NCBI GenBank assembly: GCA_018902385.1
Contig: JABSSW010000027.1
Location: 62,001-126,000, forward strand
Source: Physcia stellaris
Taxonomy: Eukaryota; Ascomycota; Lecanoromycetes; Caliciales; Physciaceae
Direction of reading: 5' to 3'
DNA: 64,000 nucleotides
Part shown: positions 44,945 through 56,343 of the stretch, piece after piece
Position numbering within the stretch: the first letter of the stretch is position 1
How the letters are laid out: each line of letters opens with the position of its first letter
The notes under the pieces: generated by a model
Database searches by the model: none
Told to the model about the DNA's origin: nothing
The model's input: only the letters and a program-made list of their open reading frames with translations
Made by a program: the position numbers and the translations under genes

Positions 44945-47900
44945 TTAGACAAGACTTCTCGCTTCCTCGAGGTCTACGCCAAGCACATCTCGAAGATAAA
45001 TCACCTTTTCATTCCTCGCCATTCTTTCTTTAGCCGCTTCAAACCTCTCAAGACAAGCCTGCCACGCCGCCGCTCGCTTGTCTTGTGATACAGACTTGAT
45101 GCGCATCTTGAACATTGCGCTCACCGGACGGTGGTCTGAAACCTTCAGCTCATGCCGTCTGTAGTCCAACTGCTTAATCTTTCCTGCGCCACGGTAAAGG
45201 ATGCGGTCACACCAAGCGGGGGCGCGGTGTTTCTCGCTGGTATCGTACCGGTCCGTACCAACATCGTATTTATACGTTGGGGCGAATGTGATCGGAGACT
45301 CGTTGAAGACGCGGAGACGGAAACCTGGATTTCGTCTCCGGGAGACGAGGAGTTGATCTCGCTCCAACAGCTTCGCGAAGTTCTGTGCTTGGACAGCCTT
45401 GACGACCGTGTCTCGAGGCATGGTGTCGATGCGGTAATTGAGATCTCCATTCAAGATGCAAATCTCATGGTCGAGGATCATCGAGCCGTCTCCACCGCCG
45501 CTGTAGGAGTCGCAGCGAGTGTTGGGATTTCGTTCGGGGGGAATATTACAGACTCCATGATAGACGAAACATCGTTATTACGGTGAACGGTTTGTGTCTG
45601 TCCTGCGGCTAAATGACAGTTGACCAAGCACAGAGAGCTATTGTCGATGAGGAAGCGCAGAACAAGGCAGCCCTTGTTGCCATGCAGACCACCCATGCCA
45701 CGTTTGACTTCCGCCGTGCTGAGATTGGATATACTGCTCCGGATACTCGACCTGACAAAAACACAGCTGAAAAGTCCGACCATGCTAGCAGTATGTAGTA
45801 AATGATACGGTTCATTTGATGGCATGCTGTCCTCAATATTCAACACGAGGTGGTCTCGCCAAGCCCTGTATTGGCGGCTCATGTGCTCATGCTCAGTGTC
45901 CTTCTTTTTGCTACCCTTGAAGAGGCTTTTGGCCGTCAATTTCTTGTCCTCAAGATCTACGAGTTCCTGAAATCCGTAGACAACCATATCTGGAGGCTCC
46001 TCCATCCCGAGTACGTCCCGGAAGAAATTGGAGTCTTTCTCTTCGTATCTCAAATTAGTTGGTGTTGCCGCCCCTGCATTCCACGTAATGACGAGAGCTC
46101 TGAGCTCTCGGAAATCACAATAGTCAAGGTCATGATCCTGCATGTCATGCTCTAATAACAGTGAGTATGCACAACATTAAGACTTCCGTCATACGACACT
46201 CACCAAGCCAATCCTCTTCAAGCATTCCATCCCATATTCGTACAGCATTATCCGTCCCAATTGATGCAACCTGCAAGAATCCAGACTTCCAAACACTACT
46301 TCGATCGACCAATATACTAGCCACAGGATTAGAATGAGCATGCCAGTCCTTCTTCGTCCTCCACGGTGTCATTCGAGTATCATAGACATATATCATGCCG
46401 GTGCTGTATCCAGCCCAAAGATAATCACCAGCACCTGCAAGAGCGCTAATCTTGTAGACGCTCACACTCACGATCCCAATACAAGAGAAATTACTAGTAG
46501 AGTACATTGTGACCTTTCCATCAGTATGTCCGAAATAGACACGATCTTGTTGGCAACTGATCACAGCCCCGGAAGTTACCTCGCCAACGTTTTGCTGTGT
46601 CAGTGGCTGCGACGTGAGCTGAAACTCAGCGTCCGAGCTTGAGCTTGGATTGAAAATTCTGATCTCTTTGCCCGTCGCAAGCCAGAGCTTGCGGTGAATT
46701 ACCATGGAGTAGGTATGTCCTTTAGGAACCCTACGTAGGACTGCATTTCCTAGCAAGTTGGGCAGGCCAGACTTTTCAGGCGGCCACACGTGTAGATTTC
46801 CTCCATCATCTAGAGTCCAGATTGAATTTTGACATCGATGGATCTTGACCACCTCACGTCTGCTGTGTGCGGAGGACTTGGTGGAGATTACACTTTGAGT
46901 GGGAATGTCTACCTCATAAAGGTCACCAAAATTTGTGCCCATCCAGAGGCGCAGACCCTCTTCTTCAGCAGTAGCTCCAGGCTTGAAAGCAACAGCTGTC
47001 ACTTTTGTCTGCTCGCCGTGGCCTAGATTCATAATTGCGCTCCCAGTAGACAAATTCCAAGCTCTTGTAAGGTAGCCAGTTGTACAAAGATAATCCCCGC
47101 AGAAGTCAAACAGCCTAGTGTCATAGTTGGTGTCGATTTCGTGGATACCGTATTTAGTGGCCGGCGGCCGCCTGTTTGTTTGAGATGCATCTGGAAATTC
47201 TACTTTGTTCACGGCGCTTGATGCTAAATCTATCATATGATCTGTCGACACAGGTGTTTCATTTGGATCAGGCCTCGGCGAGAGAATCTGGCTCGGAGGC
47301 TGTGACAATTCAAAGTCGTCGCTAGTCCCGTTTCGTTTTGGAGGGGGGAGAAACCGTGACGGTAGAGGAACGATCCTTGATGCTGAAGAGGGTGCAACTT
47401 GGTTTATGGGTACTGGTTGCGATACCTGCCTTCCTATTCTACTGGTCGAGGCAAAACCCCCTTCGTGAGCACGTAGAGATTGAGGCTGTGGGCCTTGTTC
47501 AGTGGTCCGGCGAGGTGGTAGACCAGGTCGAACCTCCTCTGTGTACCCTATACTTTCTCTTGGCCCATGTGTACGCGTTATCTGTGGGTATGAGGTGGGA
47601 TTAGACACGATATTGGTTTCTTGGGTTACTTTAGGGGCTGCAGGAGTACTAAAAGGCGATACCCCTTTCTCCCTTGGATTGTTCGTTGTTTTTGATTGTG
47701 AAATCTTGGAAGCAGGCATTGTAGAGATCTGATTTGGACTTTCATCACTGCTTGGGGGTGTGCTAAACGGCGATATCCGCTCATCATCAACCGTAGCACT
47801 GGGCTCCAAAATCGATAGGTTTTTCCGGTTCGGGGGCTTCAGCGGTACCTTTGGCTTATCAGCGCGACTGACCGGGGGTGCTGGGATGGCGAGCGAGGTA

Positions 47901-48585
47901 TCGACGATGCTGCCCGTGTCGTATTTTGGAACTAGCATTGGACTTTTTACGGGAGCTCTGCTCTCTCGAGGCTCAGCTGAGTTCGGTATCTGCACCGACA
48001 GCTGATTGATCGGCCGTGTGAAGTGCGGAGGAACTGGAGGTGCCGGTCGGGAACCCAATCCGTTCGGTGATGTGTATTTTGGAATTGGTAGCTGAGGCAC
48101 TGATGATGCGTGCGACAAATGTGTTGACTTATGGGGAGGCGATCTTGGAGAAACCACAGTCACGAGCGGAGGCGCAGAAGGCGGAGAACTGGGCCTTGCT
48201 GAACTAGGCCGGTTGATTAGGGCAGACCGCGGACGCTCGCTCCGTGGCGTCACCGGTGGACCCATCGTTTTTGCATTTTTTTGAGGTTCATGAATAGCTG
48301 CATCCTTTGCGACAGCCCAGGGAGAGAGTTGACGGGGAATATCCAGGGAAGCTCTTCCATGATTGGCTTCTTCTTTCTGTCCATGGCCACGATCACCATC
48401 AAACCTCCGTGACGCTCGACTTGAGATACTCGGTACCGGGCTGGTACTTCCTATATTCTCAAAGTGAGACCTAAGAGATGATACAGGCTTCTACAAGGGA
48501 TGGGTCAGTAGTCGAACCTAACAGAGCCACCAAAGGATCATACGATTGACGCTCCATCTGTGTTGTCTTTGTCGGCATCTGCCAT
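44945..48585 (-). CDS. WD40-repeat inositol-polyphosphate 5-phosphatase, one frame break
   Basis: Large fungal protein joining a WD40/beta-propeller to an INPP5-type phosphatase, which removes the 5-phosphate of phosphoinositides or inositol phosphates. Exons: 48585-48544 (MADADKDNTDGASI), 48490-46204 and 46151-44945, about 1178 residues. After the first junction comes KPVSSLRSHFENI, then a 400-residue Pro/Ser-rich region, a propeller (residues about 470-800) and the phosphatase. Phosphatase motifs: TWNAGA, GFQELVDLEDK, GGLHGNKGCLVLRF, NCHLAAGQ, LNGDLNYRID, PAWCDRILYRG and SDHRPVSAMF. Near 45536-45541 a C-run of six (minus strand) needs seven to link PPERNPNTRCDSYSGGGDGS to what precedes; total length is one base short. 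Likely a consensus error. Confidence 0.88.
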
Positions 48586-49276
48586 AATGAGGGCCTAATA
48601 TTGCCTGTGCACCAACCGGGGAGCGCAGTTGATATCCCGAAGACGTGCTTTAAATCACCATAGCAGGCATCTCAATCTAAGATACTATATTTCATGGCGG
48701 TGTTCTGGTCTTGATGGCGCTATGGTAATGGCGTGGAGCTTGAAGACACGAGCAAGCGGAACAACATCCAGGCTCGATCATCTTCCAATAACTGATGACG
48801 CATCCAGGTTGTGTGAGCAGTAATTGACGAGTGAAGGGTGACTCCTGCAATATCCCTATGGATAGAATCAATGCTACCGTGTCATGACCATGTCCAGCTG
48901 GTAGTGATAATTGTCAGGGCCGCTTCCGCACAATAACCCTGTCATAGCAGATATGATGTTGGTGACATGTCCAAACAAATCTCCGCTTAACTTCTCATTG
49001 CTTATAGAGCACTGAAAGTTGCTGTACAAATGCCGAAATGGTGGTTCTTTGAAGACGAGCATCCTTGACCTTGCGTCTCGGCTATCTCGGCTACGTGAGA
49101 CTAGTGCGGCTCGGCTTCTTATCGATAACCTTAATTTACAAGTAGTGCGAGATCACATGGAATACAACGCGTGACTTTGAAAGAGCTCTTAAGATAGACG
49201 AACATTTTGAGTATATCTGTTAATCCTGGATGAGTCTGATCGGCACCATGTGGTAAATTATGGCCTCTTCTCCTCG
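48586..49276. other. Divergent intergenic, 0.7 kb
   Basis: Between the 5-phosphatase start and the CHY zinc-finger gene start. No gene or repeat recognised; an upstream exon of the CHY gene is possible. Confidence 0.35.
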
Positions 49277-49851
49277 ATGTCCGGACACAGAGAGAGTTCT
49301 AACGACTCTTCTAGCAAGCACATCCTGAACGCCCAAGTCTCCATAAGGTCGCCATGTTGTGCGTATGCTCATCAAGTTCAACATGAACCACGCGACTCAT
49401 TTCAATGTTACCAGGTCGAAAATGGTTCGATTGTGCCGAGTGTCACCATGAACAGGAAGATCATCCGCTGCTACAGAAATTTGATATGGTACGCGTACAT
49501 AAAGCAGATCATTGCCGAATGCACAGCTGAATCAGAAGGCAGACTTTTGCATGTAAAAAATGCAAGAAGTGTTTCAGGAAAGATAGTCAAGAGTTCGAAG
49601 ACGCGTATGAAGCCCGCCCGGGCCTGAACCGCGAGGCTCCATCGTGAGTGCTAATGATACTTCCTAGTGACGAATACTGCCCTCATTGCGACAATCACTA
49701 CATACTAGATGCAAAGACTCCGGCGCCATCCCTCAAGGTCGAAGGTGAGGATGTTAGAGTTGACGCAAGGATGTTGAAAGACGACCGAGTGCGGGCAGAA
49801 CAGCAAAGGTCCATCTTCGACGTCAAAGAAGCTGCGGAAAAATTGGGATAG
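49277..49851 (+). CDS. CHY zinc-finger protein (Hot13-like family)
   Basis: Small zinc protein of the CHY type; yeast Hot13 of this family helps Mia40 oxidation in the mitochondrial intermembrane space. Four exons (49277-49358, 49415-49488, 49543-49604, 49668-49851) give 133 residues, all in phase. The assembled zinc-binding string reads SPCCRKWFDCAECHHEQEDH, then FACKKCKKCFRKD and DEYCPHCDNHY, with the conserved CX2C/CX2H spacing. The end KVEGEDVRVDARMLKDDRVR...SIFDVKEAAEKLG is well conserved in fungi. Read without introns it looks like a broken gene; donors GTGCGT, GTACGC and GTATGA resolve this. The start is the first in-frame ATG before SKHILNAQVSIRSP; an additional 5' exon is possible. 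Confidence 0.85.
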
Positions 49852-50021
49852 CAAGAAACGATCTTACTCCATAACTATACACCTCCATTTAGCGGCATGG
49901 GCTCTACTAAGAGCCCCTCGGCGTATCTTACATCTTCGAGATTACATAAGGAACATGACTCCACTTGCGCCAGTCTATGCAATGGGAGGACTTAATAAGG
50001 GAGGCGCAGGATATGGTGAAA

Positions 50022-51042
50022 TCAGCTTTCGGATGGCTCTCCTCCTCTCGTCAGTATTGCTGCTGTACCCGTGCCAGGTGTCCTGCCGGTCTTTTTCTTT
50101 GCAGCTTCTTCCTGCTTCTCGGACTCTATGCTCTTGACGTATGATTCGATGTTTTCGACTGGAAGCATTTCAATTGTCTTGCCGGGCGCCATGATCGCGA
50201 TCTCTATGTTCTTCGCGCCAGTCTGTACGACCTCCAGAAGCGACTTGACTGTCAGCTTGATGGTGTCTTCGCGGTCCATGTCGTCCTTGTGATTTCGCTC
50301 TAGGAATTCGCGAACAGTTTTACTGGATCTACCGATGGCGTTTGCTTTCCTAGAGCAATATCAGTCAGTGCGACAAGATTTGAGTAATACTGAGGGCTGC
50401 CCAACCATGCCGAATAGATGCCTGAGGGTTCAGTCTGGTAGAGCCTCGGTACTTGACTTCCTTTGTCGAAGCCTACTATTAAGGTGCTGATCCCGAATGG
50501 TCGCACTCCACCGCTCTGCGTGTATCGTTGCTGCACGCCTGCGACATATTTTGTGATGTATTCGATCGTAACAGGGTCTTCGACTGTTAACCGATGCGAC
50601 TGTGCCTCTAATCGAGCCTTATCGACTAGTATTCGCGCATCGGCGTTCAGCCCAGCAAAAGCAAGACAAACATGGGTGTCAAGAAGGCCGATTTTCGAAG
50701 GCGTGATGCGAGTGTCCTGCAACTTCATAGCTGACCGCTTTTCACATCCTAACACGACAATGTCTTTCCCTTTAACACCAACGGCACATGTACCTTCCCC
50801 GGTTTTAGTATACTCGCTTTAAGGGTCTCTAGGTAACGAACCTCGTTTGACGGCTTCCAGGGCATATTCAACCTGGAAAACATGGCCATCCGGGCTATAG
50901 AGATATATGAGCTATGCCTGGTCCTTAGCGAAATCGTCATATTATAACGCACCTGAAGACTGAGGAACAAGTCAGCAATCGTAAAGCTCAGCATTTGTCG
51001 AGAATAATTACCGGACAATGCTCGATCATATCCTGAAGCCAT
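50022..51042 (-). CDS. PRE6: 20S proteasome subunit alpha-4 (PSMA7/Pre6), with 7-nt microexon
   Basis: Alpha-ring subunit of the 20S proteasome. Five exons: 51042-51012, 50959-50953, 50894-50842, 50793-50406 and 50349-50022, 268 residues. The N-terminus [31 protein letters not shown] is the alpha-subunit signature; the VFS part is supplied by a microexon of only seven bases (TCTTCAG) between introns of 52 and 58 nt. Further motifs: [63 protein letters not shown]. The C-terminus is Lys/Glu-rich then [17 protein letters not shown]. Alpha-4 identity rests on the [16 protein letters not shown] stretch. Spliced length is exactly in frame. Confidence 0.95.
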
Positions 51043-51322
51043 TGTTAGATGATTGAGTCGGAGTTGAGTAAGGTTTGGAGGTTCCAATAGACGTTGTTGC
51101 AAGGGTGGAATACGTGACTATTAAGTGTACCGAAATCGAGCTTGGGAGCTTCTAGGTAGAAGTCTCGCGTGTACTCAGTACCTTACGGAGTACGCTACTG
51201 TACATGTAAGCTAGAGAGTCACAAGCGCGCGGCTCTTTGCATGACGCCGCAATGACGAAAATTGAGAGAGGCGGGGAAGCAGACAAGTCTCCCGAAAGAC
51301 ACAATGAAAAACTCTCACGGTC
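51043..51322. promoter_or_regulatory. Divergent promoter PRE6 / D-2-hydroxyacid dehydrogenase
   Basis: 280 bp between start codons. No motif assigned. Confidence 0.35.
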
Positions 51323-53158
51323 ATGCTCGCGCGCTCATATGTGATTTTAGCTTGTCGCCGGGCTACAGCCAACAAGCCTTGCCATGTTCTCTCCATAATC
51401 CCACAGTGTCGTACAAAGTCACAAGCGAGATGGAGCTCAGCAACCAGCGAGCCCCATCAGCCGGACGCGAGCGGAGGCCTCACCGGAGCCTCCAGCTCGC
51501 AAAAACATATTCCTTTTACGTCCGAGTCGTAAGCTCAGGATATTCACGCTGTTTATACGTGCACACGAGTGACTGACTTCTAGCAAGCTACCCGCAATTA
51601 AAACGTGATAGAAAATTTGGCAATGTAAACGGTTCATAACACCAAGACGTTTGAATGCATACTGAAATCATCTCCTTAGCTCACACAAGAACATGTAAAT
51701 TATTTCAAAGATGTACTCGGTGCTGACTCAGCGGTCATTGATGGGGTTTCCCAAGATGCTGCGGAAGATCTCGAAGCTTTCAACAGCGACTGGATGCGTA
51801 AATACAAAGGCAAAACCAAGCTAGCACTAAAGCCGGGGTCCACCAAAGAACTGAGCAAAATTCTGAAATATTGCAATGAGAATATGTTGGCCGTGGTGCC
51901 TCAAGGCGGTAATTCTGGCCTTGTTGGCGGTTCGGTGCCAGTCTACGATGAGATTGTGATCAATCTTTCGAGGTTAAACAAAATTAGATCCTTTGATGAA
52001 GTCTCTGGAATCCTCGTCGTTGATGCAGGAGTTATCCTGGAGGCAGCTGATAATTTCCTTGCGGAGAAAAACCATATTTTTCCACTTGACCTGGGAGCTA
52101 AGGGCTCATGCCAGATAGGCGGAAATGTCGCCACAAATGCTGGTGGTCTAAGACTACTGCGTTATGGTAGTTTGCACGGGAATGTACTTGGTATTGAGGC
52201 TGTCCTGCCAGACGGGACAATCATGGATGACCTCAGTAAACTGCGTAAGAACAACACTGGCTACGATATCAAGCAGCTTTTCATTGGCGGCGAGGGAACA
52301 ATTGGTATCATTACAGGTGTCTCGATCCTTTGTCCACAACGCTCGAAGGCCGTCAATGTTGCATTCTTTGGACTTGAATCTTTCGAAAAGGTGCAAAAAG
52401 CTTATCGCGAAGCCAAAGGCCAGCTATCTGAGATTCTATCAGCCTTTGAGCTCATGGATGGTCACAGTCAAGATATGGTTCATACAGTCACACAGAAGAA
52501 GCGACCTTTGGAGGGTCAACATCCATTTTATTGCCTGATAGAGACAAGTGGATCCAACGTCGATCATGACGGAGAGAAATTAGAGAGCTTTCTTGAACAT
52601 GTCATGGGCGAAGAAATCGTATCGGACGGTGTATTAGCGCAGGACGAGTCTCAAAAGCAATCGCTGTGGTCATGGCGAGAAGGCATTACAGAATGCCTTG
52701 GTCACTGGGGTGGAGTGTATAAGTACGACGTCTCAATACCACTCCAGGAACTGTATAGCTTGGTGGAGGATACCAGAGAACGTTTGACATCTGCAGGGCT
52801 GGTTGGCGATACTGATGACTATCCTGTTGTGGGAGTTGTGGGTTACGGACACATGGGTGATGCAAATCTACATTTAAATGTTGCAACTCGACGTTTCGAT
52901 AAAGAGGTCGAGAAAAAGCTGGAACCGTTTGTGTACGAGTGGATTGCGAAGCGCAATGGCAGTATCAGCGCCGAGCATGGCCTTGGTTTAGCCAAGAAGG
53001 CTTACATTGGCTATAGCCGAAGCGACAACATGATCGGTCTGATGAAGCAAATTAAGAATCTTTACGATCCTGTAAGTCACTTCCAAGCTGTAAGATAGGG
53101 GACACGGCTGATAGTATCGCCGCAGAATGGGATTATGAACCCGTACAAATACATATAA
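51323..53158 (+). CDS. DLD2: Mitochondrial FAD-linked D-2-hydroxyacid dehydrogenase (Dld2/D-2-hydroxyglutarate type)
   Basis: FAD-binding-4/FAD-oxidase-C enzyme that oxidises D-lactate or D-2-hydroxyglutarate and feeds cytochrome c. Exons 51323-51528, 51588-51631, 51690-53071 and 53126-53158 give 554 residues. The first exon is a presequence ([15 protein letters not shown]...[10 protein letters not shown]) followed by [29 protein letters not shown] domain: [64 protein letters not shown]. Catalytic domain: [13 protein letters not shown] and [11 protein letters not shown]. The last exon supplies the conserved [12 protein letters not shown]. Two 3' splice sites (CAAG at 51587 and 51689) were selected by frame over nearer TAG sites. 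Confidence 0.92.
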
Positions 53159-53949
53159 CTCGACTAGATTTGTATACTCCTTTCCTAATCATCGACGGTG
53201 GAAGGCTAAGGCAGCAACGCCACAGGCTGAATGCTTCAATGGCGGTACAGAAGTCCTTTACCTGTCTGGCTGCTCTCAAAGGCGATCACACATGATATCA
53301 ACAGTTGAGGAAATTCTCTGCTGAAGCTAACTAAGTCTTTTATCAAAGCCGGCCCGCCCCGACTTCAATTGGATCTTCTCGTTTCGATTTAGTCAACACA
53401 ACCTAACGACTATGAGATTAGGGATATTTACATATCAATCTGGCTGCAGCACCATGATGTTCAATGATCAAACAGACCTTTGATTAGAATCTAATTGGTC
53501 ACGGTTCTGGAGACAATACACTATCTCGCCTGATCCGAGATGACATTGAAAGCTGTACGCATTAGTGCAGCTCTCGCTAACTTAATGTACTATTTATACG
53601 TCTTGTCGTCCCGGTTTCACACTGACTAACTGTTATATACAATCGCCGTTGTTAATTACACATCCTTAAAACCCATACCTGATTCTAGTTTACACACTTC
53701 TTTTTGTCGTTGTTGAAAATCACTAACCTACAGAAAGCATTTCCAAAGGGCAGCTGAAGAGAGGCTCTTATTACATGAGGAAGTCCGGTCCGTCTGCCGA
53801 AACCCTCCTAAGTCCAAAAGCATTGAGCGTTTCTGTTCGAAGTGATTCCAAATTTCGGTCCAGCTGAGCAGTATTCGCGGTATCATGCATATTTCCGAGC
53901 ATTGGAATCTCCTGCGATACACCTCTTCACTCCGCTTTGATTGAAAGAC
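53159..53949. other. Intergenic, 0.8 kb
   Basis: AT-rich region between DLD2 stop and the exopolyphosphatase start. No gene or repeat recognised. Confidence 0.4.
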
Positions 53950-55315
53950 ATGGCCTTCCCCAGGAACTCGTTGCGTGCCTTCTTGTCACATGCAAAGAAG
54001 TCTCTTGCGGCATCGATACAACAGTCTAAAAGGATTACTATCGTGACTGGAAACGAATCGGCCGGTCTTCACACTTCCTCTGATCCTGAGATACTGTAGT
54101 GCTAACCGTAAGGAAGACCTCGACTCTTTTACCTCCTCCGTCCTCTATGCCTATTTCCGCTCATTGCAACCGCCCAAGGATGCATTCACTGCTCTTTACA
54201 TTCCTCTGCTAAACATCCCCGAAGCGGATATCCATCTTAGGCTCGAGTTCTCGAAGCTCTTCCATCATGCCAACATTTCTGCATCGAGTCTGATCACGCT
54301 TGATGACTTGCCTTCAGCGTCAGAGATGAAGGACAAACTTCCAGCGGCAAATACTCGGTGGGTTCTTGTAGATCACAACAGTCTACAAGGCAGCTTAGGA
54401 TCAATCTACTCAGACCGTGTTCATGGAGTGATAGACCATCATGTTGAGGAGCATGCTGTACCTGAAGACACCATACCTGAACCTCGGATATTGGAGAAGA
54501 GTGGTTCATGCTCGAGCTTGGTGGTCCGCACTTTCCAATCCACCTGGGACGCATTGTCCAGCTCTTCACTCTCTTCAGGAGCTGCTCACGCCCAAAGCAG
54601 CGACTCCACTACCGATGATAGCATTGTTGCTTATGGCTGGGACGCTCAGGTCGCGAAATTCGCCCTGGGAAGTATTCTGGAGGATACGTCCAACCTGAAA
54701 TCCGAGAGCAAGACTTTGCCTGTAGACCGAGAAATGGTGGAATATCTTGAGGCAAAGATACAGATGTCAGGGAGGGATGCAAGATTATGGGACAGAAACC
54801 AGTTTTACAAAGAAATCACGACGGCCAAGAAAGATATTGACGCGCTTCCTTTGGATGGTATATTGAGGAAAGACTACAAACAGTGGACGGAGAAGGGAAT
54901 GAAGCTTGGTATGAGCAGCGTCGTGAAACCCCTGGCATTCATCGCCAAGAAGGCCGGCACGGAGAAGCCTGATGCCGAGAATGGAGAAGCCTTTAATGCG
55001 GTCATCCAAAGCTTCAGCAGCTCTCGAGACTTGTCCATGTATGCAATCATGACTACATCGAAAAATGCCGAGGGCCAATTCCAGCGGCAGCTGTTTTTAC
55101 AAGCCAAGGCACGCGCCATGGTTGCCGCGGACAAATTCGTCAATGACAATGCAGCGGACCTTGGGCTGGAACCGTTGACGGTTTCAGGGATTTCGGAAGA
55201 GCATCTAGCAGCAAGTCAGGCCGGCGAGGAAGGGTACCGACGGGTCTGGCAACAGAAGGCGGTAGAAAGAAGCCGCAAGCAGGTAGCCCCTTTAATACGG
55301 GAAGCCATGCATTAG
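53950..55315 (+). CDS. PPX1: Exopolyphosphatase (DHH/DHHA2 family)
   Basis: DHH-superfamily phosphoesterase that releases phosphate from polyphosphate ends. Exons 53950-54064 and 54117-55315 give 437 residues. N-terminal ITIVTGNESADLDSFTSSVLYAYF (motif I, with the metal-binding Asp restored by splicing), VDHNSLQG (motif II), GVIDHHVEEH (DHH motif III), ILEKSGSCSSLVV, and the DHHA2 domain with LGSILEDTSNL, RKDYKQW and SSVVKPL. The acceptor GGAAG at 54116 is chosen because it keeps frame and restores the motif. Length agrees with fungal Ppx1. No targeting signal is evident. Confidence 0.93.
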
Positions 55316-56020
55316 GGGTACGTATATTGGTTTATTATTGATCCGAGATGACCCTTTTCTGCCGAAGTAAATGGATTCTTTGGTGGTAGTGGTACCGCAT
55401 GATAACTTGTAGGATTTGGCGAGCTGCACCAATGACGTCATGCCACTTACTCTTTTCGTATGCCTTTGCTGATCCCGAGCTGTTTGATAAGGCATGCTTT
55501 GCCTCGCAGCGATTATATCGATGCTATCGTCTGCTCGACCAGTTTCACATGGTGCAACCGAGTTCTTCCTTTGGTGGGTTTGTGATCCCATCTACTGCTA
55601 CTGGTTGACTGGTTATTGTGAAATGAATACACGAGTCCAAAGCGACTAACGCAGGTCGGTCATGTTTCCAATCGACGTTCCGTCATCCCGTGGTTGGATG
55701 CGGCTGAAAGCGTGGGATGACGGCATGATCGACAGCGATGACTGCACCCTGCAGATTCGGCGCTTCGTGATTGGATCGATCCCCAGTACGACGGGATCTA
55801 GATCGGAAAAGGTCAAGATCCGACGATCAATGACGGAGACCCTGCTTAAGCGAGTCGTTCAGGATTCGAGAGCTGATCCAGAGGTCCCAGGTCATAAAGT
55901 CATAAACTCTGCATGTAGGCAACATTCCATCAGTAATCCACTCATTATTCTCAATCTCTCCCCAACGCCGCAAACTTCATCATATATACCATCACTTTGA
56001 ATACTGTTCCAAGCAATACA
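55316..56020. other. Intergenic, 0.7 kb
   Basis: Between the exopolyphosphatase stop and the small serine-rich gene. A 113-codon open frame at 55662-56000 has no family resemblance and was not accepted. Confidence 0.35.
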
Positions 56021-56343
56021 ATGGACGCAACCACTCTACCTTCACCTCAGTCTGCCTCCATCGCTACCCACGAGGCTTTTCAATCCCGTTACGACTTGAA
56101 CGACCCTGTCGCCGCCATGCACTCATACGCCGAGTAAGGCTATCATCCTCATCTGCTGTTTGCTGCAATAACTGATGTGCCACTAGATCCATGCGCAAAT
56201 TCACACAACAACAGATGGACGGTGCCACCCGGTCGTCGACTCGGCGGACCTCGGCCCACGCCGTCAGTTCTATCGCCTCCCTCTCCGCCGAGAGCAGTAT
56301 CGACAGCACAAAAAGCAATCAAAGCTATAGTAGCCACTCATAG
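56021..56343 (+). CDS. Small serine-rich conserved-looking protein of unknown function
   Basis: Two exons (56021-56133, 56187-56343) give 89 residues; neither exon forms a long open frame by itself. The product begins MDATTLPSPQSASIATHEAF, continues QSRYDLNDPVAAMHSYAESMRKFTQQQMDGATRSSTRR and ends in a Ser-rich tail (SSIASLSAESSIDSTKSNQ...). The intron has a GTAAGG donor, an AACTGAT branch-like site and a CACTAG acceptor. The central AAMHSYAESMRKFTQQQMD looks like an amphipathic helix and resembles small proteins seen beside many fungal genes, but I cannot name a family. A promoter-like CAAT/TATA context precedes the ATG. Confidence 0.6.

Noticed and set aside
45152-45586. A 144-codon plus-strand open frame over the 5-phosphatase
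   Set aside because: It is the antisense shadow of a conserved catalytic domain.
49250-49627. First reading of the CHY zinc-finger locus as a broken gene
   Set aside because: Four exons with good splice sites give an intact, in-phase product with all zinc ligands.
55662-56000. A 113-codon open frame upstream of the small serine-rich gene
   Set aside because: No family resemblance and it overlaps the probable promoter of the next gene.
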